Assembly: GCF_011074885.1 (NCBI RefSeq)
Contig: NC_054686.1
Coordinates: 930,001 to 994,000 of the forward strand
Reading direction: 5' to 3'
From: Brettanomyces bruxellensis
Lineage: Eukaryota > Ascomycota > Pichiomycetes > Pichiales > Pichiaceae
DNA: 64,000 nucleotides
The first letter of the stretch is position 1. Every line of letters begins with the position of its first letter. The notes beneath the pieces are model-generated. The model did no database searches, was not told the origin of the DNA, and saw only the letters and a program-made list of their open reading frames with translations. Of the stretch, positions 13,750 to 24,343 are shown piece after piece. Position numbers and translations under genes: made by a program.

Positions 13750-14919
13750 TTAGTTCTCCAAGTCTCTCTTCAAGGTACCCAAGAAAGCGTGCTTCTCAGC
13801 AGCAGTCTGGAATCTACCCTTACCGAAGTTAGAAGAGGTATCGATCCACTTCAAGTTGACCTTCTCCAAAGCCTTTCTGTTGGTTGGGTGGTGCAAAGCC
13901 TTCCTCAAGGTGATGATTCTCTTGACAGGACCTGGAATAGAACCCTTCAACAAGACGAAATCGTTCTTGACCTCACCGTACTTAACGAAGCCACCCAATG
14001 GGTTGATGGTCTTCTTGGTTCTGTCGAAGTCGGTAGAACCAGAAGCTTCGTCGCCGGCCTTACCAACTCTGTAAACCTTGTTGTTGACGGAGGTTCTGTG
14101 GTGGTAACCGTTCTGACCGGATCTGGCAACAGCCCAGTTAACATGGGATGGATGCCATGGTCCAATACAAGCAACCTTTCTTGCACCTCTGTGGGTCTTT
14201 CTTGGCAACTTGGTAGTTCCGTATCTGTGCGTAACACCCTCGTAACCGTGACCTCTGGTAACGGCGATAACATCAACACTCTCGTCTTGCTCGAAAACGG
14301 TGTCAACAGGAACAGTCTTCTCGAAGTGCTCCTTAGCCCAGTCAACCTTGTCGGAAACAGATCCACCGTTGAGCTGGATCTCGGCCAAGTGTGCCTTCTT
14401 CTGGCTCAATGGTGTCTTTCTGATCTGGGTGTGGACCAACACTCTGACGACACTGCAGTACTTCTTAACTCTGGCCAACTCAGTCTCGATGTCAGCAGCA
14501 CCGTTAGCATACTTCTCGGAGTACTTGGCGAATGCTCTCTTCTTAGACTTGTACCAGTTCTTGTAGAATCTTCTCTTGACCTCGTCGGACAAATGCTCGG
14601 CCCAAACAGTGGTCAATGATCTCAAACCTCTTGGAGTCTCAACGTATCCAACAACACCAACGACAACCAACTCTGGAGTGTCGACGACAGTAGCAGCCTC
14701 AACGATCTCTCTCTTGTGGACGTTGGAACCTGGTCTGTTAAGATCCCTGACAATGGTGGTCATACCAGCCTTGTAACCGAGGAAGGCAGTCAAGTGAACT
14801 GGCTTAGTCTTGTCATCCTTAGGGAAGGCTCTAATGTGACCTCTCTGTTGGGAGGCTCTCTTTCTTGGAAGGAAACCCAAAGAACCGTGTCTTGGCTCGG
14901 AGAACTTTCTGTGAGACAT
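13750..14919 (-). CDS. RPL3: 60S ribosomal protein L3 (uL3)
   Basis: 389 residues beginning [21 protein letters not shown], the invariant L3 N-terminus. This start was chosen over an in-frame upstream ATG that would add 19 unsupported residues. Conserved blocks include [14 protein letters not shown], the W-finger region ([10 protein letters not shown]...KLPRKTHRG) around His/Trp residues near the peptidyl-transferase centre, and [12 protein letters not shown] near the C-terminus. S. cerevisiae Rpl3 has 387 aa. uL3 is an essential core protein of the large subunit. Codon choice is strongly biased (AAG, TTG, GGT, AGA), as expected of a highly expressed gene. No intron is seen. Confidence 0.98.
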   Translation of the reverse strand: MSHRKFSEPRHGSLGFLPRKRASQQRGHIRAFPKDDKTKPVHLTAFLGYKAGMTTIVRDLNRPGSNVHKREIVEAATVVDTPELVVVGVVGYVETPRGLRSLTTVWAEHLSDEVKRRFYKNWYKSKKRAFAKYSEKYANGAADIETELARVKKYCSVVRVLVHTQIRKTPLSQKKAHLAEIQLNGGSVSDKVDWAKEHFEKTVPVDTVFEQDESVDVIAVTRGHGYEGVTHRYGTTKLPRKTHRGARKVACIGPWHPSHVNWAVARSGQNGYHHRTSVNNKVYRVGKAGDEASGSTDFDRTKKTINPLGGFVKYGEVKNDFVLLKGSIPGPVKRIITLRKALHHPTNRKALEKVNLKWIDTSSNFGKGRFQTAAEKHAFLGTLKRDLEN

Positions 14920-15848
14920 GTTTGTTGTGTTAGTTATATACGTGAAATATTCGACGCTACTGAAGGGAAATGTCAAAAGGTCAACTTGCGAATAGTTTGT
15001 TAACGTGGGTGAATAGCTAGAAAAAGCTTCACCCTCGCTTTCAACGGATGAAAAAAATTATTGTGCAAAATTTTTCACTGCGAAAAATGTACAATGCTAG
15101 CCAGGAGGAACGAAAGGGCTTTTGGTCAGGGTAACCCTCGTACGATATGATATTTCTTGCGTTTATTTTTTTTTTGACCTCTAACTTTATTCGCACCTGT
15201 TTGCTCGCTCCTGTTGAATCGCACCTGCTTGCTTACGTCAGCTGGGCCGCTATGACGTTTGAGAATATGAATAGATGAGGAGGATAGGAGTACCTAATAT
15301 ATTCGCAGGTGTATTTGCTGTACTTCCTAGTATGTTTCCTGGTATATTGCTCTATTTCCTCCTATGTTTCCTATTTCGTAGTGCATTTCCTATTTCCCTT
15401 CCCTCAGTGAAATAGGCTAGCTTCAAGAAACCCTCTGTACTATTCATACTAACTGAAGTTGTGATGTTGTTTGCATACTGCTATCATGTAAAGTAAATCA
15501 AATAACTTCCTTTACTTCAGTTTCTTGTGAGATGATTCAGATCAATTCAATAACTGTATGCTCCCCTAAATTTAACCAGCCATGCCATAATTAAAGCATT
15601 TTCACAGTTTTTACGCTGCTCTCGTATCACAATTAACAATCTTTTACCTCTTTCTTCTATTACTCACATTATTTTTCCCCCTTCATTTTTCGTCACGAGC
15701 AGTGCATCAGAAAACAGAAGATGAGTAAAAGTCGCACTTTTTTTAGCGCCCTGCAAAATTACTGGAATTGGTAACGCGCTTACCACAAGACTAATCTTTT
15801 ATTATTTGAAAAAAATTTTCTTATTATCCTATTATCCCGGACAATTCA

Positions 15849-15855
15849 TGACTCA
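15849..15855 (+). promoter_or_regulatory. Gcn4/AP-1-type site upstream of CPA1
   Basis: TGACTCA, the full palindromic core bound by Gcn4 in yeasts, sits about 320 bp before the CPA1 start and 74 bp before its TATA box. Gcn4 activates arginine genes including CPA1 in S. cerevisiae. Function here is inferred from motif and position. Confidence 0.55.
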
Positions 15856-15922
15856 ATTTTTACGTTGGATAATGGAACTTTGAAAACCGTCCCAACCCAA
15901 TAATAACTGCGCCGTAAAAATG

Positions 15923-15930
15923 TATATAAA
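15923..15930 (+). promoter_or_regulatory. CPA1 TATA box
   Basis: TATATAAA on the coding strand, about 175 bp before the attenuator uORF and 248 bp before the CPA1 ATG. This spacing is consistent with a start site near 15960-16030 and a leader that contains the uORF. Confidence 0.6.
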
Positions 15931-16098
15931 CTCTGATATTTCTTCGTATGTTTCAATACTAGGAATCTTTTGCTCCCATACTAACACATCCAAAATTTCT
16001 TAGATCTTCGTTCCACTTTCAAAAACAAGCTTTGGAAATATAATACAACATACTTTCCTGTTGGTGTTTCTTACTTGCGATCGCATAGGTGACGATTA

Positions 16099-16158
16099 AT
16101 GAATAGAACTTGTGACGATTATATTGCTGATTATATCTGGAAAAGTCTTATCTATTAA
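16099..16158 (+). CDS. CPA1 upstream ORF: arginine attenuator peptide
   Basis: A 19-codon uORF encoding MNRTCDDYIADYIWKSLIY, followed by TAA. The core TC-D-DYI-D-YIW-K matches the fungal arginine attenuator peptide (S. cerevisiae core TCQDYISDHIWK). It keeps the Asp of the DY pair, known to be essential for arginine-dependent stalling (Asp13 in yeast), and the conserved Trp. In known systems the nascent peptide stalls the ribosome at the uORF stop when arginine is high, blocking CPA1 initiation and triggering nonsense-mediated decay. Here the stop is only 12 nt before the CPA1 ATG. The peptide is shorter than the usual 24-25 residues because it lacks most of the variable N-terminus. Confidence 0.92.
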   Translation: MNRTCDDYIADYIWKSLIY

Positions 16159-16170
16159 ATAAAAAGAAGC

Positions 16171-17424
16171 ATGTTTTCCTTACTTTCAAAAAATGTCCAC
16201 AAGGGAGCTATTGGAACTGTCAGGTACAGTTCCACTAGCAGTTTACAAAAGGCAGCTTTGAGAATCCAGAATGGTCCTGTGTTTAAAGGCTACTCTTTTG
16301 GTGCCAATAAAAATGTCAGTGGTGAAGCTGTCTTTACTACATCATTGGTTGGATATCCGGAATCTATGACGGATCCTTCCTATAGGGGCCAAATTCTTTG
16401 CTTTACGCAGCCCCTGATTGGAAACTACGGTGTTCCTTCCTCTGCTGTTAAGGATAAATACAATTTGCTCAAGTATTTCGAATCCCCACACATCCAATGT
16501 AAGGCCATAGTTGTTGGAGATGCTGCTATGGAGTATTCTCATTGGACCGCAGTTGAGAGTTTGAGTGATTGGTGCAAAAGAGAAGGGGTTGCTGCCATAA
16601 CTGGTGTGGATACAAGAGCACTTGTTTCCTATTTGAGGGAGCAGGGATCGAGTTTGAGCAAGTTGCTGATTGGTGAAGCAGCTGAGTCCGAATCAAACAC
16701 CCCTTACGAAGATCCAAGCAAGCTGAATCTGGTGTCTCAGGTGAGTACCAAGTCACCTTTCAAGATTCCTGCCTTGTCACCAAAATCCAACATCCTTGTG
16801 ATTGACTGCGGTGTGAAGGAAAACATATTGAGAAATCTCGTCAAGAGAGATGCATCCATCACAGTTGTGCCATATGATTTCCCGGTTCAGAATATAATCT
16901 CCAATTACGACGGTTTGTTCATCACAAACGGTCCAGGTGATCCAACAACTTGTGCTGCCACCATTAAAAACTTGAAGGCAACAATGGCACAGAACCTTGA
17001 TTTGCCAATTATGGGCATCTGTTTGGGACACCAGTTGTTGGCACTAGCTAGTGGTGCACATACTTTAAAGTTGAAGTATGGTAATCGTGCCCATAACATC
17101 CCTACTTTGGACTTGACCACAGGTCAGTGCCACATCACGTCGCAAAACCATGGTTATGCCGTTGATGCTTCGACACTACCAAGCGATTTTGAGCAGTACT
17201 TTATCAATCTTAATGACATGTCTAATGAGGGTATGATCCACAAGACAAGGCCAATATTCTCTACACAGTTCCATCCAGAAGCCAAGGGTGGCCCATTAGA
17301 CACTTCGTTCTTGTTCGATAGGTTCTTTGAAAATGTTCAGACTTATCAGAAGAGAAATCATGAAACTCTCAGTGATCTGGCATTTCTTACCAAGGAGTTC
17401 CCTCAGGAGAGAGTCTTCTTTTAA
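16171..17424 (+). CDS. CPA1: Arginine-specific carbamoyl-phosphate synthase, glutaminase subunit
   Basis: 417 residues. The N-terminal CPSase small-subunit domain includes [16 protein letters not shown] and [11 protein letters not shown]. The C-terminal class I glutamine amidotransferase has nucleophile Cys284 in GICLGHQ and the catalytic His368/Glu370 in FHPEA. It supplies ammonia to the large subunit Cpa2 for carbamoyl phosphate in arginine synthesis. The first 30 residues ([20 protein letters not shown]...) are basic and Ser-rich, lack acidic residues and have an RYSS-type cleavage context. That is a mitochondrial-type presequence absent from the cytosolic S. cerevisiae protein, whose matching sequence begins near residue 30 (IQNGPVFKG). 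No alternative downstream ATG precedes the conserved domain. Expression is expected to be attenuated by the uORF just upstream. Confidence 0.96.
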   Translation: MFSLLSKNVHKGAIGTVRYSSTSSLQKAALRIQNGPVFKGYSFGANKNVSGEAVFTTSLVGYPESMTDPSYRGQILCFTQPLIGNYGVPSSAVKDKYNLLKYFESPHIQCKAIVVGDAAMEYSHWTAVESLSDWCKREGVAAITGVDTRALVSYLREQGSSLSKLLIGEAAESESNTPYEDPSKLNLVSQVSTKSPFKIPALSPKSNILVIDCGVKENILRNLVKRDASITVVPYDFPVQNIISNYDGLFITNGPGDPTTCAATIKNLKATMAQNLDLPIMGICLGHQLLALASGAHTLKLKYGNRAHNIPTLDLTTGQCHITSQNHGYAVDASTLPSDFEQYFINLNDMSNEGMIHKTRPIFSTQFHPEAKGGPLDTSFLFDRFFENVQTYQKRNHETLSDLAFLTKEFPQERVFF

Positions 17425-18135
17425 TGAGATGTTGCTGGTTGGATAAATAATTATATAAAGCAAAAATCTCGCATAAGTATTGTTTGTACAAAGTAGTTGT
17501 GTGTACAAGGTAGTTGTATTTGTATGAACCAATTGTATTGGTATTACAGTAGTTGGCAGTGCTATAATCAAAGGTTTTGTTCGCTTTTTTTTTTTTTTTT
17601 TTTTTTCACTGTTTTAATTTTTAAATCATGTTGGTGGGTTTCTATTTTGATCGAATACACTTCTCCCGAACAATACTCCGAAGATCCTTCGCATTATCCC
17701 AATATCCATTTTCAGGGCCATTTTTTGATGTCTGCGTTACCATTTAGTGAAATTTGATAGGTATCATATCTATAATGTAGTGTGCATACTATCCCGCCAA
17801 AAAGGGTACTATAATTAAGGAAGATGATTACTTGATCCTGATTGTCCGTGTTTTCCCGCCCATGTGGTGCAACCCAATTTGTGCCATATTTAAATTGCAC
17901 GACCAATATTCTTCCGATTCATTTTTTTTTCTTCTTTTTTCCCCCCTTCCGTCTCATCTTGAGCATCGTATACCCCGAATCATTTTTCCCACACAAAATT
18001 TCACACCCAGGACAGAAGGTGCTCTCATTGTATCCTCATCATATCTTTAAATTTTCCAGTTATCAAAAGTCCCCTCTTTCTGAAAACATCTTGATCCTGA
18101 CAGAAAATCAACTTACATCAAGCAATAACAATAAA
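17425..18135. other. Intergenic, CPA1 terminator and PBY1 promoter
   Basis: AT-rich with a long T-run at about 17585-17606. The sequence before PBY1 (17900-18135) is pyrimidine-rich then A-rich, like a yeast leader. The frame upstream of 18136 is open but starts without conserved sequence. No other gene seen. Confidence 0.55.
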
Positions 18136-20475
18136 ATGCAGGTTCTTCTAGTGAATGATGATGGTGGTCCAAACGATTTGGCCAGTCCTTACGTAAAATA
18201 CTTGGTGGAAGCCATTGAGAAACATACAAACTGGGATCTTAAAATCGTCGTTCCCATTTCACAGAAATCTTGGATTGGAAAGGCACATTTTGCAGGAAGA
18301 GATGTCACAGTTAAGTATATATATTCATCGATCGAGCATCCCGAGGATAATTCATATCATGGTCCATTTGGTCTTCCGCAAGAAAAGCTGCGTGCAAACA
18401 AGGCTTTAAAGGAGTGGTGTCTTGTTGATGATGGCACTCCTGCAACATGTGCAGATATAGGAATCAATCACATCATGGGACGGGATAATGTCGATTTGGT
18501 TTTAAGCGGTCCGAACGTTGGAAGAAATTCAACTTCCTTATATGCTCTTTCCAGTGGTACTATAGGTGGAGCCATGGAAGGTTGCTCGCATGGCAAGAAA
18601 GCTATCGCTTTATCTTTTGCTTACGAGAAGAGATTCGACACTGATCCAGAGATTTTGAAGCAGGCTGCTTTGATTTCTGTGAAAACTGTCGAACAGTTGT
18701 ACAGTTCGTGGGCAGATGGTGTTGACCTGTATACTATCAATATTCCGCTCATTTCTGACCTCAAGTTTGGAAAGACACGTATTTTCAGAACTCCAATGCT
18801 CAGAAACCGTTGGAAAAAGTCCCTTTTTTCCGAATCCTCGAGGAAGTTGGAGGATTCCGATAGCAGGCATTTGGATATTGTAGACGAATCAGTGAGTGCA
18901 GGCCAACTGTACAAATGGAGTCCAGACTTTGAGCTGGTTCATAGGGATGTTGCCGCAAGTACCGAGTTTACAGATGGAAAGGCAATTTCACAGGGTTATG
19001 TTAGTGTGACGGCCCTTAAAACGGCATTTGCCCAAGTTGATAAGGAGAATACAGGAGAAATACACTTAGAGTAAGTACCTTATTTCTCATCGCCATGAAC
19101 TCAATGCCTTTTTTAAAACTTTGGCTTCTGATGCTTTCTATAGGATAAACATGGAGCATTATCTACCGTTTCTAGAGAAGAAGATGTTATATTTGAACTT
19201 CGCTAGAAATTATATACTAATACCGATTCCTGTTACCTTTTTCCTAGTCCATCGTTATCTTCACTCAGCTTGGACGATAAACATGGTCCATTTGTTGTGA
19301 TCACGTATCCGGAAGATAGTTACCTTAATGGACCGTTGAGAAATGCTGTGGACAAATACTTGCCTGGAGCTACCATTCTTTCTTCTTTAAAGGATGCACC
19401 TAAAGATGAAAAGGTCTTCCAATATGGCGAGTATGAGGATTTGGATCATGAAAGATTGTTCTCTGATAAACTGTACCTTGCAAATTCATACACATACAGA
19501 AAAGGGTTAATCAGAAAGCAGTACTTTGCGAACGCTATTGCGTATTACGTTGCAAAGCATCCTAAATCCATCCTGAAAACAGCTTATCCCGAAACCTTCC
19601 AATTGGAATGTGCATACGCGGACTTCTTGGATGACTCTTTGGATGAGGCTTTTGAGCTAAGGTGTACTCTCGAACAGAACACATCAGACACTTTCATTCT
19701 CAAGCCAAGTATGGGTGATCGAGGCGATGGTATTCGTCTATTCAAAAATATTGAGCAATTACAGGCCATCTTTGATTCATTTGAAGAGGAAGAAGAGGAG
19801 ACTGAGGAAGATGGTGATTATAATGCGGAAAGCTCAAAACATGGAATCATTCTTTCACAGATGCGTAACTTCATCGTGCAAAAGTATATGTCTAACCCAT
19901 TGCTTTTGAAGGAATACGGAAATCGCAAGTTTCATATCAGAACATATGTTCTCTGTGTCGGAAATCTTACCGTGTATGTATATCAAAGAATGCTTATGCT
20001 CTTCAGTGAAACTTCATATGAAAAGCCTTCAAATGATACTGGAAAGCCAATTGATATTGCTGGCCATTTGACCAACACTTGTCTACAGGATGATACTGAT
20101 AAAACTGTGGTTGTCGAGTTTGGGAAGTCATCATTAAGTGAGTCCTCTAAGAAGAAGATATTGAATCAAATCAATTCGATAACAGCAGAAGTATTCAAGT
20201 CTGCTCTAGAGGCAGACAGGATTAATTTCCAACCTCTAGGTAATGCTTTTGAAACATACGGACTTGACTTTCTTGTTGATTCAGACCTGAATGTGCAAAT
20301 TCTTGAAGTTAACGCTTATCCGGACTTCAAGCAGACTGGTTCACAGTTGAAAAGCTTAATCTACGAGTTGTTTGAATGCACTTTTGCCAAGGCTGTGTTG
20401 CCATTCTACTCTGGGTCTTCTAAGGAAGCAGAGAATCTAAAGTCTGTTCTTTCCATAAAAGATGGTTTCTGCTGA
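18136..20475 (+). CDS. PBY1: PBY1-like SurE / tubulin-tyrosine-ligase fusion, one intron
   Basis: Two exons, 18136-19070 and 19248-20475, encode about 720 residues (Pby1 is 753 aa). The intron has donor GTAAGT, branch-like ATACTAAT and acceptor TTCCTAG. Splicing joins LD to PSLSS in frame and removes the TAA at 19072. Residues 1 to about 305 form a SurE-like domain (LLVNDDGGPND start, SGPNVGRNS, YALSSGTIGGA). The rest is a TTL/ATP-grasp domain (LKPSMGDRGDGIRLF, KFHIRTYVL, GHLTNTC, VQILEVNAYPDFKQTG). In S. cerevisiae Pby1 is a P-body protein that binds the decapping enzyme through its TTL domain. The biochemical activities of both domains are uncertain. The start MQVLLVNDDGG was chosen because SurE homology begins at once. 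Confidence 0.92.
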
Positions 20476-20606
20476 ATTCACACTTGTCTAGATTTATAAC
20501 ATTGCTTTAAAGAAAGGTTATAGTACACGATGCTTTGACAAAATCAATGAAGGTGAAAACTTTATAATACAAAACTTAAAGTTGTAGATAAAGGTAAGAA
20601 TACAGA

Positions 20607-21779
20607 TTATTTCTTATGCGAAGTAGCTTTCTCTTTCTTGAGCAGATCCTCATCCTGCTTCTTCTGCTCATCCATCTCCTTGCACCATCCATAAATTGTG
20701 TGTTTCAGACGATCGGCTTTGATAAATCCCATCCTTATATTTGACAGAGATCTTATAAATTCCTCATTGCGCTGCAATGCTATCTGTATTAGTTGACGTG
20801 TTTCCTCTGCCTCTTGTGTTCGTTTAAGGCCAAAGTTTAAATCACTTTCAAACTGCGGGAGCTTAAAAAATGCATCATTGATTAGATTATTGGATGTGCT
20901 ATTTGGAATTAGACTAGTGTTATCCCTTGCCCCTGTTTTCTTATCCTCAACATGCCGACTTTTTCTCTCACTTTCTATCGAACCATCATCTGCCGGTCTT
21001 TTTCTGTTTTCTAGGATTGATGCTTTAACCAGCTCTTTTTCCAAATTCAAGTTGTGGTCGTAATCCGGAAGTTTAAGCCCTTCTGCCGTCACATGTGAAG
21101 GATCATCACCTAAGAAAACATTCATGAGCTTGCTTAATTCATTCACGTTTTGCTTTTCCCTTTCAATGATGTCAATTGTCTCTGTGGCCAATTCCATTAG
21201 ATGTGTTGACTTATAAATGTTTCTTAGCGGCTTGCGTGTTACAATATCTAAAGGTGATTTTATCGGGCCTAGTATATCTTCAAAATCGATCGATCGTAAA
21301 ATGTGATCAACATCATCCGTTCCATCGTCATCTCCATCACTGTCACCATAATCTTCTGTGTACTCATTGTCTGATATTTTGTTGTTTTCACTACTTATTT
21401 TCTTCTGTGTTTTCCTATCTAAAATCTTTTGTCTTCGAAGTTCTCTCTTTACAATCTGGTCCAAAGTAAGTTTTTTGTCCTGAAGAACAAATGTTTTTGT
21501 TGGTCTTCCAGTGACTGGATCCAAAGTCTTTATGTCCACCATCTTGAAATGGTCCCTCCTAGAATTCAACTTGTGATAGTCCACAGTCTTTGAATCATAA
21601 AGGCATTTGTTGCCTCTATTCGAGTTTCCGGCCGAAAAATCTTCATCTTCTCGTTCTAAAATGTTTTCTTCGTTAAAGCTGGGTCCATCTGGCTTCTTGC
21701 TTTCGATTCCGTAACGGAACCGAAGAATATCCGCCTTTAATATATCTTTATCAGAGGACTGGTTGTGCTCTGTAGTCAT
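20607..21779 (-). CDS. RXT2: RXT2-like subunit of the Rpd3L histone deacetylase complex
   Basis: 390 residues. The N-terminal part has NRGNKC and a DPVTGRPTKTF block. The central region resembles the fungal Rxt2 family: FEDILGPIKSPLDIVTRKPL, then YKSTHLMELATETIDIIERE, a helix with an LF/LMNVFLGDDP ending. The C-terminus has a second helical block (RNEEFIRSLSNIRMGFIKAD). Acidic and Lys-rich linkers separate these. Rxt2 (430 aa in S. cerevisiae) belongs to the large Rpd3-Sin3 deacetylase complex in the nucleus. The call rests on the central pattern recalled from the family and on length. The ATG at 21779 is the first in frame. The gene converges with PBY1 over about 130 bp. Confidence 0.68.
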   Translation of the reverse strand: MTTEHNQSSDKDILKADILRFRYGIESKKPDGPSFNEENILEREDEDFSAGNSNRGNKCLYDSKTVDYHKLNSRRDHFKMVDIKTLDPVTGRPTKTFVLQDKKLTLDQIVKRELRRQKILDRKTQKKISSENNKISDNEYTEDYGDSDGDDDGTDDVDHILRSIDFEDILGPIKSPLDIVTRKPLRNIYKSTHLMELATETIDIIEREKQNVNELSKLMNVFLGDDPSHVTAEGLKLPDYDHNLNLEKELVKASILENRKRPADDGSIESERKSRHVEDKKTGARDNTSLIPNSTSNNLINDAFFKLPQFESDLNFGLKRTQEAEETRQLIQIALQRNEEFIRSLSNIRMGFIKADRLKHTIYGWCKEMDEQKKQDEDLLKKEKATSHKK

Positions 21780-22822
21780 CTCTGACAATTATCTTTGCTG
21801 TTTTGAATTAGATTTGTTAAAATAGCATTTGCATTAGACATTTACTATAGATAAGATGCAGACAGATAAACAAAAAAAAAAAAAAAAAAAACGCAATCGA
21901 GTTAAACTTGGAAATTGAAATTGTGTACTTGTGGTTTTTATGCGATCAGAGCAGCGAACTATATTTGAAGATGTGTGGTGTATGGGTGTTAGAATTGTGA
22001 CAAAGATGAAAGTTGCAATGTTGTACAGTAGCATATCACTTTAACGCCAATAAATGAAGAATTTGCAGACTAGAAAATGTCAGAAAAGAACAGTAGATTG
22101 TTATCGAGTGAAATTTAAATGAAATTGGTAAATATTAACTGTTAAGTAGATAAAATTATTTAGTGTGCATTGCAAAGTGAGCATTTATTCAGAAGTTAAT
22201 TATATATAACAACAAAAATAATATTAATGGAGCTAATGATTAAGACACTAGATCAAAAATTAACTGTTTAACGGTAAAACTTCGCAGAAGTTCATTTAAG
22301 TACTGCTATAAAATACGTTTGGCAATACTAAGATGATGCTAAGACACCAATATAAACCGGTTTATCATAAGGTGCACACCAATGAACATCGTAAAATGAA
22401 GATAGAAATGAAAATAATTATCTTTACGCAAACCGAACTACATGTTTCCGTATATCATCAAATAATATATTAAATCTAGTAATGCAGCAGTAGTACAGTA
22501 TCTAAAAAAGGGCAAAAACAAGCAAAATCCCAAGATAACTTTTGAATTTTTCACGTTTACTTTCTCCACAAATCCTGTGCGGAGAAACAAAACCCGGGAA
22601 GCGAGAATTTCTGCTCGATCTGTAAATTTTCCCCAACCGGGGATAAGCCAAACTTCGCGGAAAAGCGACCATCCAAGCGAACAGGGCTGTGCACGGGGGA
22701 AGAAATGTAGCTGGACAAAATACGTGAATGAAATAAGCTGATTGCAACAGAGCGTTTTCGTGTGTATTCATCCTAGCAAAGGCAGCATTTGAAAAGCAGC
22801 CAAGCAAATTTTAGATTTAGAA
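21780..22822. other. Divergent promoter region RXT2 / HRT2
   Basis: About 1.04 kb. 22030-22500 is very AT-rich with ATATATAAC-like tracts and would be a reasonable place for an origin, although no ARS consensus was assigned. 22560-22720 is more GC-rich. No gene or RNA recognised. Confidence 0.5.
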
Positions 22823-24190
22823 ATGTCAGCAACCACGAAAATTCCGCCAACATACCACAATAATGACCCTCAGTCTTTTGGCTTTAGCACAGCCAGATCG
22901 AGATGGCCAAACATTTTGAATAAGGTTATTGGTGACACCAAGGCAGAGTACGAAGGCAGTACGAATGAGAAAAAGAAGATACAGGGTGAGAAGATTGTGG
23001 AGCAGGTGAAGCAGCTCATTGCGTCTATATTGGGCAACAAGATCGTAGAACCATTCAAGAATACCAGCATTCCTGGATTAAGCTCTTACAATAAGACGCT
23101 TAAGAAGACTGGCACCATTACATGGCTAACGGGACCGTGGCTCTTTTGCGAATGCTACTTGTACCGTTACTTGGATTATTTGTACAAGTCCGAGTCTGAA
23201 TGGGTTTCGTTTGACCCGTTCGAGGGCAAGAAACGGGGTGCATTTAAAGCTTCGGAATCTGGCGTTAAAGAGTTGTGCCTCAGGTACAAAGAACTAAGCG
23301 GCAGGCTTTTGGACCCCAAGCAGAGAGCTCAGTTCACTACGGAGGCATTGTACAACTTGTTTGTGGAGTTTATCGAGGTCTCGCTTTGGGGAAACGCCAT
23401 TGATCTTTCTCTTTTGGCAAATGCCACAATGGAGGAACTTCAATCACACCAGGGCTCAAAGGCTGTGGCCGAGGCCAATAAACGTGTTCTTTGCAATGAT
23501 ATCAAGGCGGCATGGGCTGGTCTGACTGAAGATCCGCCGGAGAAAAGGTCGCTTGACATTGTTTTGGATAATGCAGGCTTTGAATTCTTCACCGACATAG
23601 TTCTTTCACTCTTTCTCCTTGATGCCAAAATAGTCAGCAAGATCACTTTCCATTGCAAGACGAGACCCTGGATGGTGAGCGATACCATGATTAAGGACTA
23701 CGCTCTCTTCAAGAAGGACATACTGGGCACATTTTCCGGTTCACAGCCCGAAATCGAGTATTTGATGAATCATCTTGAGGCCTACAAGAAGGCCGGCAAA
23801 TTCTGCCTTGCCGAGTCCGAGTTCTGGACTGCTGATCTTGACTATTGGCATCTACCGTCAGAGGAGGATGTCTGCGGAAGCAGAAAGCTGTACGAACATC
23901 TCTGTAAGTCGTCATTGGTGATTTTCAAGGGTGACTTGAACTACAGAAAGTTGACTGCCGACAGGATGTGGCCTAGAAATACGCCATTTAGGGTTGGAAT
24001 CGGGTCGTTGGCTCATTCCGGCATCAAGATACTTGCCTTGAGGGTTTGCAAGGCCGATGTCTGTGTTGGTTTGCCGGATGGAAAAGACGAGGAGCTATGC
24101 AAATTGTGGAAAAGTGAGAATCACCAATACGGCGAGCTATGGTGTTCGGCAGGCAGATGGGCTGTGATTTCATACAGCAGTGGTAAATAG
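22823..24190 (+). CDS. HRT2: DUF89/ARMT1-family metal-dependent phosphatase (YMR027W/HRT2)
   Basis: 455 residues, close to the 470 aa of S. cerevisiae YMR027W. The N-terminus PPTYHNNDPQSFGFSTARSRWP is typical of the subgroup. The C-terminal DUF89 fold carries the metal-site motifs DNAGFEFFTD (about 252-261) and KGDLNYRKLTADRMWP (about 370-385). DUF89 subfamily III enzymes are Mn/Ni/Co-dependent phosphatases acting on sugar phosphates such as fructose-1-phosphate and related damaged metabolites. The human homologue ARMT1 was also reported to methylate glutamates, a contested claim. A damage-control phosphatase role in the cytosol is inferred. The HRT2 name refers to a Ty3 overexpression effect and says little about mechanism. 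Confidence 0.9.
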   Translation: MSATTKIPPTYHNNDPQSFGFSTARSRWPNILNKVIGDTKAEYEGSTNEKKKIQGEKIVEQVKQLIASILGNKIVEPFKNTSIPGLSSYNKTLKKTGTITWLTGPWLFCECYLYRYLDYLYKSESEWVSFDPFEGKKRGAFKASESGVKELCLRYKELSGRLLDPKQRAQFTTEALYNLFVEFIEVSLWGNAIDLSLLANATMEELQSHQGSKAVAEANKRVLCNDIKAAWAGLTEDPPEKRSLDIVLDNAGFEFFTDIVLSLFLLDAKIVSKITFHCKTRPWMVSDTMIKDYALFKKDILGTFSGSQPEIEYLMNHLEAYKKAGKFCLAESEFWTADLDYWHLPSEEDVCGSRKLYEHLCKSSLVIFKGDLNYRKLTADRMWPRNTPFRVGIGSLAHSGIKILALRVCKADVCVGLPDGKDEELCKLWKSENHQYGELWCSAGRWAVISYSSGK

Positions 24191-24343
24191 CATTTTGTGA
24201 TATAATGACACAACTTACGTTTATAAGCAAAGTTGGTCTGGTATTAATGTACAGCATGTAGGATCTACATAGAAGGGGGTTGCAAAGCTCAGAGGAAAGC
24301 TCAGGGCGCTTTTTCAATGCTTCTGCAATTCTCAAGACACTTT

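Larger units (their letters stand above)
14920..16098. other. Divergent promoter region RPL3 / CPA1
   Basis: About 1.2 kb. The RPL3 side (14920-15250) has an alternating T-rich and GC-containing promoter with repeated GCACCTG words near 15190-15230. A pyrimidine-rich degenerate repeat built on TTTCCT occupies about 15330-15405. The CPA1 side carries a TGACTCA site and a TATA box, listed separately. Confidence 0.6.

Noticed and set aside
13789..14619. 276-codon plus-strand frame
   Set aside because: Antisense shadow of RPL3.
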